Source of the DNA: Moraxella lacunata
GTDB taxonomy: Bacteria > Pseudomonadota > Gammaproteobacteria > Pseudomonadales > Moraxellaceae
Direction: 5' to 3'
DNA length: 64,000 bases
Assembly (NCBI RefSeq): GCF_900453205.1
Contig: NZ_UGQU01000001.1
Location: 992,001 to 1,056,000 of the forward strand
The first letter of the stretch is position 1; each line of letters opens with the position of its first letter. The notes under the pieces were generated by a model. It had not been told where the DNA came from. It saw only the letters and a program-made list of their open reading frames with translations, and ran no database searches. The translations under genes and the position numbers were made by a program. Below, piece after piece: positions 10,716 to 19,394 of this stretch.

Positions 10716-11897
10716 ATGACTGCCAAACACAACCCCCAAGATTTTGAAAATCCCCCCATCAACTGGGTGCCTGCTGTTTTTCTCATCAGCACGCCTTTGC
10801 TCGCCTTGATTTTGGTGCCGTGGTATCTATGGACGCATGACACCAGTCCTGCTCTGTGGATTGCCTTTTCGCTATTTATGGCGTGGACGGGACTGTCCAT
10901 CACCGCAGGCTATCATCGCTTATTTGCCCATAAATCCTATGAAACTCACCCCGTTGTCAAATATTTTTTGCTCATCGGGGCGACCTTGGCGGTACAAAGC
11001 TCTGCCTTTGACTGGTGTTCAGGGCACCGTGTCCATCACCGCCATGTCGATGATGAATATGATGACCCCTACTCGGCACGTCGTGGTTTTTGGTTTAGCC
11101 ATATGCAGTGGATGTTAAAAAAATACCCCAGCGGTCAATACGACTACAAAAACATCCCTGACCTGAAAAAAGACAAGGTACTGGTACACCAACATGAGCA
11201 TTATGGACTGTGGGTGCTACTGACCAATGTCATCATCCTAAGTGCTGTCGGGCTTATCATTGGTGACATGCTCGGGGCATTTATCATTGTGGGGCTACTG
11301 CGTATGGTACTAACCCATCATTTTACCTTTTTTATCAACTCGCTGTGCCACATGTTCGGCACACGCCCTTATACTGATGAAAACACCGCCCGTGATAACC
11401 CGATTTTGGCGATTTTTACTTGGGGCGAAGGCTATCATAACTACCATCATTATTTCCAATACGACTATCGCAATGGGGTTAAATGGTGGCAATACGACCC
11501 AACCAAATGGCTCATCGCAGGCTTATCCAAAATCGGTCTTGCCAAAGAGCTAAAAACGGTCGATGACCTAACCATCAAGCACGCCGAAGTTACCATGCAG
11601 TTTAAACGTGCCGAAGCTCGCATTGCAGGTGGGGATTTGTCCTTAGATGATAAGCTCATGCTGTTTAAAGACAAAATCAGTGCCGAATACGATGCCTTTA
11701 CCAATACTGTGGAAGAATGGCACGCCCTAAAAGCCAAATCCATGGAGCTAAAACGCACCGAATTTGCCAACCGCTTGCATGAAGCTGATGAATACCTAAA
11801 AGAACAGTTCGCCCAAGTGGAACAAAAAATCCGTGACCACAGCGAACGTGTAGAACAAGCCTTTATGCAATTAAAAGGTAAAACTGTTAAAGGCTGA
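10716..11897 (+). CDS. Membrane acyl-CoA/acyl-lipid desaturase
   Basis: ATG at 10716 (MTAKHNPQDFENPP) follows CAGGAAA; the upstream ATG at 10620 precedes the promoter and is rejected. The 393-residue protein carries the three histidine boxes of the membrane desaturase di-iron site: HRLFAH, HRVHHRHVDD and HNYHH, with four hydrophobic segments between them, as in delta-9 desaturases. The last 110 residues form a charged, probably coiled-coil tail (Lys/Glu-rich) longer than in minimal family members. Introduces a double bond into saturated acyl chains at the inner membrane. The divergent TetR gene is the likely regulator. Confidence 0.92.
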   Translation: MTAKHNPQDFENPPINWVPAVFLISTPLLALILVPWYLWTHDTSPALWIAFSLFMAWTGLSITAGYHRLFAHKSYETHPVVKYFLLIGATLAVQSSAFDWCSGHRVHHRHVDDEYDDPYSARRGFWFSHMQWMLKKYPSGQYDYKNIPDLKKDKVLVHQHEHYGLWVLLTNVIILSAVGLIIGDMLGAFIIVGLLRMVLTHHFTFFINSLCHMFGTRPYTDENTARDNPILAIFTWGEGYHNYHHYFQYDYRNGVKWWQYDPTKWLIAGLSKIGLAKELKTVDDLTIKHAEVTMQFKRAEARIAGGDLSLDDKLMLFKDKISAEYDAFTNTVEEWHALKAKSMELKRTEFANRLHEADEYLKEQFAQVEQKIRDHSERVEQAFMQLKGKTVKG

Positions 11898-11965
11898 TTG
11901 GGCAGATTAATCCATCAAGAGAGTGGATTTAGGTTCACTCTCTTTACTCCAATCTCAAATTAAGA

Positions 11966-12234
11966 TAGGGCGTGTTGAACATTAGTATTTGCAATGAAAA
12001 ATAAGAAAAATCGCACGTTTTTCAAGGAAAAAACAAAGGCTGTGAGTTTTCTATCAGACAAGTTTTTATTATGAAAAACAATCCGACCACTTAATTTTAA
12101 GAGATTAAGTTGTAAAAATCTTAAAAATCTACATGATTAAGTGGTCGGATAGCCATTTTTCATGCAAAAATTGATTGATATTGTCAAATTCTCATCTTAT
12201 TTTATAAAATGTTATCAATGTTCAACATGCCCTA
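11966..12234. repeat. AGGGCGTG-family repeat, 269-bp copy with nested palindrome
   Basis: Begins TAGGGCGTGTTGAACATT and ends ATGTTCAACATGCCCTA, an inverted pair flanked by TA on both sides. Interior shares TATTTGCAATGAAAAAT and AGCCATTTTTCATGCAAAAA with the other copies. The centre holds a perfect 15-bp inverted repeat, ATCCGACCACTTAAT (12081-12095) and its complement (12136-12150), not present in the shorter copies. Confidence 0.85.
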
Positions 12235-12235
12235 G

Positions 12236-12336
12236 TAACTTATTGATTATTTAATAATTATTTTTTGAATTGTAGGGGTGAATTACATTCGCCCTTGACA
12301 AATCAGTCATTTATGTCAAGTTGAAAATAAGGTACT
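12236..12336. repeat. Second dispersed repeat (GTAGGGG type), copy 1
   Basis: TAACTTATTGATTATTTAAT followed by AATTATTTTTTG.ATTGTAGGGG.GAATT and CCCTTGA.AAATCA matches 41179-41279 over about 100 bases with scattered differences. Here it directly abuts the right end of the AGGGCGTG repeat. Confidence 0.65.
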
Positions 12337-12542
12337 GAAATAAGTGGAATGGAGGTTGGGATATGTATCATTAATGAATAATTACTTGATATATAATAAC
12401 ATTTTACCTCTATTTATTACTATTAAGTTGCGAGATGTCTTTTTTATGGGATAAACGGGTAACATATAGGCAAAATTTGGACTATAATGTTTTTTCTCAT
12501 GTACATTTGTGCCTTTTAGCCCATTGTTAATAAGGATCTGCT

Positions 12543-13340
12543 ATGTTAAAACCTACTCTCGCCATTAGCGTACTTGCCCTAACCTTATCTGCTTGCACCA
12601 CCACCCAAAACGTCAAGCCTGAACACGCTCATGTTCATGGTCATGACCATCATCACAACCACGACCACGGCTGGGACTATGCCCATCCAGAAAAATGGGG
12701 CGACCTAGAAGTGAACAAACTGTGTGGCACGGGCGTAGAGCAGTCACCCATTAACATCGACACCGTAGTCAAGCCACGCCCTGACTCACAAGGCAACTTC
12801 ACCCTAACCCCAAGCTACACCGCCAGCGATTTTGAAGTTGAAAACAACGGTCACACCATTGTCTTTAATGCCAAAGATGACAAAAACACCCTAAATGTCA
12901 ATGGCGTGGACTATAAATTGCTACAATTTCACTACCACGTACCTAGTGAACACACCGTGATGAATGCGTTTTATCCGTTGGAGATTCACTTTGTTCACCA
13001 AAATGCCAATGGCGGTTTGGCGGTGGTTGGCGTCTTGGTAGAAAAAGGAGCGACCAATGCTGACCTTGGCAAAATCCTAACCGACCTACCCAAAGACGGC
13101 AAATATAAAGGCACACTATCCGCCTTTGATGTCTCCACCATCATGCCCAAAGACAGCAAAACTTATGCCTATAACGGCTCACTTACCACCCCGCCTTGCT
13201 CAGAGCAAGTACAATGGCTACTACAAGCCAAGCCAATCACTGCTGACAGCAAACAGCTAAACACCCTCGCCAAGCTCTACAACGGCAACAACCGCCCTGT
13301 ACAGCCACAAGGTGACCGTACTGTCTATGTGGTAGAATAA
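12543..13340 (+). CDS. Alpha-class carbonic anhydrase, lipoprotein with His-rich linker
   Basis: A 265-residue protein with a lipoprotein signal (LTLSACTT), so periplasmic and membrane-tethered. Right after the lipid site comes a histidine-rich segment (HAHVHGHDHHHNHDHGWDY, residues 28-46) that should bind metal. The alpha-CA core follows: ACG-like LCGTGVEQSPINID, the zinc ligands in QFHYHVPSEH (two His) and EIHFVHQN (third His), and SLTTPPCSEQVQW. It interconverts CO2 and bicarbonate. AAGGA precedes the ATG. The His stretch may scavenge zinc for the active site; that is inference. Confidence 0.94.
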   Translation: MLKPTLAISVLALTLSACTTTQNVKPEHAHVHGHDHHHNHDHGWDYAHPEKWGDLEVNKLCGTGVEQSPINIDTVVKPRPDSQGNFTLTPSYTASDFEVENNGHTIVFNAKDDKNTLNVNGVDYKLLQFHYHVPSEHTVMNAFYPLEIHFVHQNANGGLAVVGVLVEKGATNADLGKILTDLPKDGKYKGTLSAFDVSTIMPKDSKTYAYNGSLTTPPCSEQVQWLLQAKPITADSKQLNTLAKLYNGNNRPVQPQGDRTVYVVE

Positions 13341-13371
13341 TTGGCAACACTCGCCAAACATGCTACAATAC

Positions 13372-13399
13372 AAACGCCCGAGTCTTTGCTTGGGCGTTT
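13372..13399 (+). terminator. Terminator after carbonic anhydrase
   Basis: AAACGCCC (13372-13379) and GGGCGTTT (13392-13399) form a GC-rich stem with a 12-base loop, followed by TTAATTTT. Confidence 0.8.
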
Positions 13400-13429
13400 T
13401 TAATTTTATCATTGTTAAAGAACATCATC

Positions 13430-14512
13430 ATGACTCATCATGCCCTACACCGCCCTTTTGCCCCTGCCATCATCTCGGCTGATTTTAAGACTTATCCTGC
13501 TGACTTTATCGTCAAAGAGCTGATGACTGTTGATTTTGGTGGGCAAGGCGAGCATTTGTGGGTGCATGTCTGCAAAGTCGGCATGAACACCGCCTTTGTT
13601 GCCAAACTTTTGGCGGGCTGGGCGGACATCGCCATGCGTGATGTCGGCTACTCGGGACTAAAAGACCGCCATGCCCAGACGTATCAATGGTTTAGCCTAA
13701 GATTGCCCAAGCGTGGTATGCCTGCATTAGAGTTTGATGAGTTTGTCAAAAACCATCTAAAAGAGGGTGAAAGCCTAACGCTCATCGCTCATCACTGGCA
13801 CGACAAAAAACTCCACCGTGGCACGCACAAAGCCAATGCCTTTACCATTACGCTAAGACAAGTGGCAGGCGAGATGTCCGCCATCAATGCACAGCTTGCT
13901 CGCATCAAACAAGCAGGCGTACCAAACTATTTTGGTGAGCAACGCTTTGGGCGTGATGGCGATAACATCAATCAAGCCAAAGCCTTTTTTGAAAAAATAC
14001 TCTCATCTGCCAAGCCTTATAAGCCCTTTAAAAAAGACATGGATAAGCACAGCCTATATGTGTCATCCGCCAGAAGCATGCTGTTTAATGCCTTGCTTAG
14101 TGATCGAGTACGGCTTGGGTGTTGGGATAAGGCAGTGACAGGCGATGTGTTCAACCTAGACGGGACGGGTTCTATTTTTTGTGCCGACATTGACGATGAG
14201 ATAATTCGACGAGTATCAGAGCAGGACATTCACCCCACCGCCCCACTGTTTGGAGTGGGCGAGCCAAAAAACACCGATGAGAGCCTATTCATTTATCAGG
14301 CGGTATTGGCACAAGATGAATTTGAGCTTATCAAAAATGGACTGTTAAAAGTCGGGGTCAAACTGGCTCAACGCCCCTTACGTCTAAGGATTCATGGGCT
14401 AAATTGGCAATGGCATGATGACAGTCTAACGCTAGACTTTGAGTTGCCCACTGGCAGTTTTGCCACCAGCGTGCTGTTTGCTTTGTGTGAGAATTTGGTC
14501 GAGAACCGTTAA
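13430..14512 (+). CDS. truD: tRNA pseudouridine(13) synthase
   Basis: ATG at 13430 (MTHHALHRPF) chosen over an in-frame TTG at 13412. The 360-residue product has the TruD signature GYSGLKDRHAQTYQWFS around residues 75-92, including the catalytic aspartate, and a second conserved block YFGEQRFGRDGDN near residue 165. It makes pseudouridine at position 13 of tRNA-Glu. The stop overlaps the end of the convergent PHP gene by 4 bases. Confidence 0.95.
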   Translation: MTHHALHRPFAPAIISADFKTYPADFIVKELMTVDFGGQGEHLWVHVCKVGMNTAFVAKLLAGWADIAMRDVGYSGLKDRHAQTYQWFSLRLPKRGMPALEFDEFVKNHLKEGESLTLIAHHWHDKKLHRGTHKANAFTITLRQVAGEMSAINAQLARIKQAGVPNYFGEQRFGRDGDNINQAKAFFEKILSSAKPYKPFKKDMDKHSLYVSSARSMLFNALLSDRVRLGCWDKAVTGDVFNLDGTGSIFCADIDDEIIRRVSEQDIHPTAPLFGVGEPKNTDESLFIYQAVLAQDEFELIKNGLLKVGVKLAQRPLRLRIHGLNWQWHDDSLTLDFELPTGSFATSVLFALCENLVENR

Positions 14513-15402
14513 AACCGCTCCCACACTCCCACCTGCTCCGCCTTAGGTGTGGCGACTTGTCCAAGTTTTCGCCATGGCATGTTTGCCCCGTGAAAATCTG
14601 ACCCCACCGACACCATGAGTCCATGCTCTGCCACACATCTGTCTATCATCGCTCGGGTAGACATGGGCTCGCTAGGACTGGGCAACTCAACCGCCTGACC
14701 ACCCAGCATGGCAAAGTCAGCGATGAGCTTACGCACACGAGTGGCGGACAAATCATAGCGAGTGGGGTGAGCCAGTACCGAAATCCCACCACATTCATGG
14801 ATAAGCTCTATGGTCTGACCCATGGTTAAGCTATCAATGGCAACATAAGCTGGCTTATTATCCGCCAGATATTTATCAAAAGCATCTTGCACCGTCCGCA
14901 CCACACCCAGTTCAAATAATACTTGTCCAATATGAGCCCGTCCCACGGCTTTGGCATTGCCGTTTGCCTTACCCAATACCGCTTGCCATAATACCTGCTC
15001 ATCAATATGAGCAAAATCCGCCATGTCTGCCAATATCTTCGCCATCTTTACCACAATGGCATGACCACGAGTTTCCCGAGAATTTTGTAAATGGTTAAGT
15101 TTTTGATTTAATCGCTCTTTATCCTTAAAATTAAGGGCAACCACATGAATGGTCTTGGTTGTGGATTTATTTTTGCCATAGCCACCATTCATCTGATGAT
15201 GACAACTAATCTCTGCCCCATCAATCAAACGCATGCCTAGCTCATTCGCCATTTGCCGTGCTTCATCAATGCCAGCGGTGGTGTCATGGTCGGTCAAGGC
15301 AAAAACTTCAATGCCCATCTCATGAGCCAACTTTACCACATAAGCAGGGGAGAATGTGCCATCAGAGCGGGTGCTGTGGCTATGCAAGTCCACTTTTATC
15401 AT
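14509..15402 (-). CDS. PHP-domain phosphoesterase (RnaAM/YciV-like)
   Basis: A 297-residue PHP protein: the metal-binding motifs DLHSHSTRSDG (residues 5-15), ALTDHDTT, DGAEISC, and the late ISVLAHPTRY and GSDFHGAN are in place and spaced as in the E. coli YciV / RnaAM family, which hydrolyses 3',5'-nucleoside bisphosphates and removes 5' nucleotides from RNA. Convergent with truD (4-base overlap). The upstream space holds one AGGGCGTG repeat and no other gene. Confidence 0.88.
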   Translation of the reverse strand: MIKVDLHSHSTRSDGTFSPAYVVKLAHEMGIEVFALTDHDTTAGIDEARQMANELGMRLIDGAEISCHHQMNGGYGKNKSTTKTIHVVALNFKDKERLNQKLNHLQNSRETRGHAIVVKMAKILADMADFAHIDEQVLWQAVLGKANGNAKAVGRAHIGQVLFELGVVRTVQDAFDKYLADNKPAYVAIDSLTMGQTIELIHECGGISVLAHPTRYDLSATRVRKLIADFAMLGGQAVELPSPSEPMSTRAMIDRCVAEHGLMVSVGSDFHGANMPWRKLGQVATPKAEQVGVWERF

Positions 15403-15422
15403 AGATTATTTATCTCATTTAC

Positions 15423-15629
15423 TAGGGCGTGCCTGACTTTGGTATTTGCAATGAAAAATGAGAAAAATCGCACGTTTTTCAAGGAAAAAACAAAGGCTGT
15501 GAGTTTTCTATCAGACAAGTTTTCGCCTTCGAGCCACAAGATTTAGCCATTTTTCATGCAAAAATTGATTAAAATTGTCAATTTTTCATCTTATTTTATA
15601 AAAATGTTATCAATGGTAGGCACGCCCTA
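15423..15629. repeat. AGGGCGTG-family repeat, 207-bp copy
   Basis: TAGGGCGTGCCTGACTTTGG at the left and CAATGGTAGGCACGCCCTA at the right. The interior is nearly identical to the 12.1-kb copy over AATCGCACGTTTTTCAAGG and the following AAAGGCTGTGAGTTTTCTAT, but lacks its 15-bp nested palindrome. Confidence 0.85.
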
Positions 15630-15653
15630 TTTATTTTACCATCAAATAAAACA

Positions 15654-15676
15654 AAACCCCACCAATGGCAGGGTTT
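15654..15676 (-). terminator. Terminator of ftsZ
   Basis: On the minus strand AAACCCTGCC pairs with GGTGGGGTTT (two wobble pairs) across a 3-base loop, followed by TGTTTTATTTG. Fourteen bases after the ftsZ stop. Confidence 0.75.
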
Positions 15677-15690
15677 ACACAAAGAGCATA

Positions 15691-16875
15691 TCACTTATTA
15701 TGCTGTTGTGATTTTAGGTAGCTATTCACATCAATACGTGTCTTGACCTGCGGAGCGGTCTGCGGCTGAGCCTGTGCTTGCACTGACTGTGCCTGTGGTT
15801 GGGTCTGCTGTGCTTGCTGCCTACTCTCCAAGGCACTGACATGACCTGCGGGGGCAGTTTGTAGGTTCTGAATCGGAGCTTGTTGCACAGCGACCTTTGG
15901 ACGGTCATCCAAGGTCAAACCCGTGGCAATGACTGTGACATGAATCTCATCACCCATGCTCTCATCTTGGACATAGCCATAGAAGATATTACCTTCTTCT
16001 AGGTCAGCAATCGATGACAACGCTTCGGCAATCTCCTCGGGCTCACTCATCATCAGCTCAGCTGCGGTAATGTTCACCAACAGCCCCTTGGCATTTTCAA
16101 GACGAATGTCATCAAGCAGTGGTGAGCGAATGGCTTTTTCGGCAGCTTGTCTGGCACGGTCATCGCCACTGGCACGACCGATACCCATCATCGCATAGCC
16201 TTTGGCAGTCATGGCAGTACGCACGTCCCTAAAATCGGTGTTAATCACCACATTATCCGCCGTATCCACGATTTGCACCAAGCCACTTACCGCGTGCAGA
16301 AGTACGTCATCGGCTTTTTTAAGAGCATCTGTAAAAGAGATTTGCTTATAAATCTTCAACAATTTTTGGTTAGGAATGGTGATAATCGCATCAACCAGCT
16401 CTGTTAGTTGGCTAACGCCATCTTTGGCAGACTTCATGCGTTTTTTGCCTTCAAAGTCAAATGGCGTGGTCACCACAGCAACGGTCAAAATACCCATCTC
16501 TTTGGCAACACGAGCCACCACAGGAGCGGCACCCGTGCCTGTACCACCACCCATGCCTGCGGTGATAAATACCATATTATAGCCATCTAACATCGAGCGA
16601 ATTTCATCTTCGTCTTCTTCGGCATAACGGCGACCTTCCTCAGGATTACCACCTGCACCCAAACCTTCCGAGCCAAGCTGAATCTTGTGTGGCACGGTCA
16701 GATTATCAAGAGCGGTACGGTCAGTATTGGCAGCGACAAATGTCACCCCATTAAGACCTTCTTGCACCATATGCTCGACCGCATTACCGCCACCGCCACC
16801 CACGCCAAAAACGATAAAGCGTGCTTTACCGTAGTTTACTTGACCGTCATCTGTATCAAGACCATATTTAGACAT
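15691..16875 (-). CDS. ftsZ: Cell division GTPase FtsZ
   Basis: A 394-residue tubulin homologue: GVGGGGGNAVEHM, the GTP-binding loop GGGTGTGA around residue 107, NTDFRDVR and a C-terminal domain ending in a Gln/Ala-rich linker (about residues 320-375). The final peptide RIDVNSYLKSQ is the conserved tail that contacts FtsA and ZipA, both encoded in this window. GGAGA precedes the ATG. Last gene of the ftsQ-ftsA-ftsZ run. Its leader contains a tandem 15-base repeat, and a 133-bp mobile element lies between it and ftsA. Confidence 0.98.
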   Translation of the reverse strand: MSKYGLDTDDGQVNYGKARFIVFGVGGGGGNAVEHMVQEGLNGVTFVAANTDRTALDNLTVPHKIQLGSEGLGAGGNPEEGRRYAEEDEDEIRSMLDGYNMVFITAGMGGGTGTGAAPVVARVAKEMGILTVAVVTTPFDFEGKKRMKSAKDGVSQLTELVDAIITIPNQKLLKIYKQISFTDALKKADDVLLHAVSGLVQIVDTADNVVINTDFRDVRTAMTAKGYAMMGIGRASGDDRARQAAEKAIRSPLLDDIRLENAKGLLVNITAAELMMSEPEEIAEALSSIADLEEGNIFYGYVQDESMGDEIHVTVIATGLTLDDRPKVAVQQAPIQNLQTAPAGHVSALESRQQAQQTQPQAQSVQAQAQPQTAPQVKTRIDVNSYLKSQQHNK

Positions 16876-16895
16876 TTATTTCTCCGAATTCTTTT

Positions 16896-16925
16896 ATCAT
16901 ATTGACATATATCATATTGACATAG
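16896..16925. repeat. Two tandem 15-base units in the ftsZ leader
   Basis: ATCATATTGACATAT (16896-16910) is directly followed by ATCATATTGACATAG (16911-16925), starting about 20 bases upstream of the ftsZ ATG. Could be operator half-sites or simple duplication. Confidence 0.7.
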
Positions 16926-17040
16926 AAACTATTTTGATATTATAACACCAATTCACCCCATATTAAATAGCAGGGTGAATGATTGGCTTGAAATAAGCTG
17001 TTAATGGGCAAATGTAGCCAAGATAGACGTTTATTATCTT

Positions 17041-17173
17041 GGTATTGTTAAATAAAGATAGATTTTAAGGTTTTCCGTTCGGACTGAGCTTGTCGAAGTC
17101 TAGGAAAACCGTTATGGTTCGACAAGCTCACCACGAACGGCTTTCTAGAAAAGTATACTCAATTAACAATACC
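17041..17173. mobile_element. 133-bp miniature element between ftsA and ftsZ
   Basis: Starts GGTATTGTTAAATAAAG and ends CAATTAACAATACC, with terminal inverted repeat GGTATTGTTAA. Flanked by a perfect 8-bp direct repeat ATTATCTT (17033-17040 and 17174-17181). Inside, GGTTCGACAAGCTCACCACG and CTTCGACAAGCTCAGTCC lie in opposite orientations, forming a long imperfect hairpin. The same 133-bp sequence is inserted in cas1 at 63260-63392, inverted. Too short to encode a transposase. Confidence 0.92.
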
Positions 17174-17209
17174 ATTATCTTTTACCCCAACCATTAAAAA
17201 GCAATATCA

Positions 17210-18532
17210 TCACAGTAACTGTCTTAATTTATCAAGCCATGATTGGCATTTTTGCCCAACACGCCCAAAAAAGCCCACTCTATCCAAATCGCCAAACTGC
17301 CCACGCTCATCGCGAGCATACTGCTCACTTTGATAATACATGAGTGCCCCGATGATACTATGTAATTTCGGGTCGGACAGATGTGTTTTTAAAAGCCCGA
17401 TATCATCATCGCTAAGCAGTTCAGTATGCACCACTACCTTTGGGTTGATGTCCATTTGACGTACGCTGACACCAAACTGTCTTTCTATCAAGCTGGGCAA
17501 ATCCCTCATGTCCGCCCCGCCACCTGCCAACACCACGCCCATGTCCATGAACTGGTCTAGTCCTTTGGCGGTCAATTCATCAAAAATCTCATGTAGCAGT
17601 GCCAGATAACGTGCTTCAATGATACTGGCAAGTTTATATAAATGAACCGTCAATTCGCTGTCATGATGACGTTTTTTAAGCGTGATAAAATCACTTTTGC
17701 TTTGTTTGCTGGCGTTCGCTGAGCCGTGATGTTTTTTTAAAGATTCAGCTTCTAATAAAGTCAGTCCAAGCGTACTGGCGATGTCCATGTCCACCAGTTG
17801 CCCACCCACAGGCAGACAGCGAGTGTAGAGCAACATGCCTTCTTGGTACAGGCACACTTTGGTGAGTGCTGCACCGATGTCAATAAAGCACACACCACGC
17901 TGTTTTTCATCACTGCTTAGGGCGTATTCACTGCTGGTTATCCCATCAAAAAACATGGGATGAACTTCTAGGTTATTTGAGACCATCAAATCCTTGATTT
18001 GGGCATAAAACATGCTAGGCACGCTGATAAGATGATAGCCAACGGTCAGTTTATGAGCCAACATACCCACAACATCTTTGCCACTTTGGTCATCATCAAG
18101 CCAAAAACGCTGTTGGCACAACTGCACGTCTTTATGTCCTTTTTGTGCCAGTCCTACTTTGGCGTCATTTAAAATATCCCGAACATCATCATGGCTTATC
18201 TTACGTCCAAGAGTGTCGCCCGTGGGATTTTGTCCTGTGATGATTTTATCTTGAATGCCGTTTTCGCCCATCATCGCAGGACTGGCAAAAGACAGCCCGA
18301 CATAAGAGACTTGCACGCCTGCCATATCAATGGCTTCTCGCAATGACTTATGAATGGCACTGAGCAGATGTTCACGATTGACGATTTGACCACCAAAAAA
18401 CGCGTCCGTTTTGGCAAGTCCAAGCCCCATGATTTGGGTTTTTTTATGATGAACGTCAAAATAGCCCACAACAGTATAAACCGCCGTGGAACTTAGATGA
18501 ATCACCGCATGAATGTCAGAATCGGGTATCAT
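17210..18532 (-). CDS. ftsA: Cell division protein FtsA
   Basis: ATG at 18532 (MIPDSDIHAV) is preferred to a TTG four codons upstream. The 440-residue actin-like protein shows the early SSTAVYTVVGYF strand, the 1C insertion (HEVHIVS-like region around residue 100, here VGLSFASPA), GVCFIDIGAALTKVCLY (phosphate 2) and VVLAGGGADMRDL (adenosine motif). The C-terminal QSWLDKLRQLL can form the amphipathic membrane-targeting helix. It anchors FtsZ at the septum. Third gene of ddl-ftsQ-ftsA-ftsZ on the minus strand. Confidence 0.93.
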   Translation of the reverse strand: MIPDSDIHAVIHLSSTAVYTVVGYFDVHHKKTQIMGLGLAKTDAFFGGQIVNREHLLSAIHKSLREAIDMAGVQVSYVGLSFASPAMMGENGIQDKIITGQNPTGDTLGRKISHDDVRDILNDAKVGLAQKGHKDVQLCQQRFWLDDDQSGKDVVGMLAHKLTVGYHLISVPSMFYAQIKDLMVSNNLEVHPMFFDGITSSEYALSSDEKQRGVCFIDIGAALTKVCLYQEGMLLYTRCLPVGGQLVDMDIASTLGLTLLEAESLKKHHGSANASKQSKSDFITLKKRHHDSELTVHLYKLASIIEARYLALLHEIFDELTAKGLDQFMDMGVVLAGGGADMRDLPSLIERQFGVSVRQMDINPKVVVHTELLSDDDIGLLKTHLSDPKLHSIIGALMYYQSEQYARDERGQFGDLDRVGFFGRVGQKCQSWLDKLRQLL

Positions 18533-18638
18533 AATTGACCACAATTAGGGGAAATCCCCCTGCCCAAAAACAAGATTGTCAAAACACTTGTTTTAAAAAT
18601 CTATCAAAAATAAAATAAATCAAATTTTAAAATAGCCT

Positions 18639-19394
18639 TTATTTCTTATTTCGCCACGCAATAGAAAAACCGTTTTTATAACGCAAGTCAACCGACTGCA
18701 TGTCATTAATACGCTCAGCAAATCGCTCATTTAAAATCTGTGCCAACTGATGAAGTTTTTGTGTGGTATTCTCATCATCAACAACCACCCTGAGCCCGTT
18801 ATGAAAACGTATAACCCACGTGTTACGTGGTGTCAATATCAAATCATCCACCGTCAGCCCAAGCGGAGCAAACTGCTGATTGACGTACTGCATTTGACGC
18901 ATGATGGCATCTGCCTGTGTCGCCGAGCCATGCAATGTGACCAAATCAGGGTTCATGACATCGCCTTTATCGGCAGGTCTAAACACCACACCGTTAGCAT
19001 CAATCATCTCTTGACTGCCGAAATTGGCAATGGGCTTGCGTGGCACCGCCTCAACCGTAATGCCCTGATACCAGTCACGGCGTACGGTCGCATGCTCCAC
19101 CCACGATAAGCTTGTCACACTGTCATGGATTTGGTGCAAATTACCCCCAAAAAAAGATATTTCTCCAAAGGGGGCGATTGCCTGCATCAATGACTGGCTC
19201 TCTGGTGTGGTCAAATTTGATGCTTCCACATGGATGGGTTTGGCAGGGCTTTTGCCGATGGTTTGCATGGCAAAAAAGCCAATGGCAAACATCAGCCCAA
19301 GCGTCACCAAAGCCGATTGCCATGATTTTGACAAATGCTTGTCATCATGCCCCTCATGCTCATGGTTAATATGGTCTGCTGTCATCTCTGCCAC
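18639..19394 (-). CDS. ftsQ: Cell division protein FtsQ
   Basis: A bitopic inner-membrane protein: a His/Glu/Asp-rich cytoplasmic start, one membrane segment (residues 30-45, ALVTLGLMFAIGFFAM), a POTRA domain (ISFFGGNLHQIHDSVTSLSW) and the beta domain ending YKNGFSIAWR. FtsQ scaffolds FtsB/FtsL in the divisome. The start could be the GTG at 19394 (GGGTG upstream) or the ATG at 19385. It sits between ddl and ftsA in the standard order, but 381 bases separate it from ddl. Confidence 0.9.
   Translation of the reverse strand: MAEMTADHINHEHEGHDDKHLSKSWQSALVTLGLMFAIGFFAMQTIGKSPAKPIHVEASNLTTPESQSLMQAIAPFGEISFFGGNLHQIHDSVTSLSWVEHATVRRDWYQGITVEAVPRKPIANFGSQEMIDANGVVFRPADKGDVMNPDLVTLHGSATQADAIMRQMQYVNQQFAPLGLTVDDLILTPRNTWVIRFHNGLRVVVDDENTTQKLHQLAQILNERFAERINDMQSVDLRYKNGFSIAWRNKK

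Noticed and set aside
11966-15629. Recurring repeats as a possible CRISPR array
   Set aside because: Copies are kilobases apart, have inverted ends and variable interiors; there is no regular repeat-spacer spacing.
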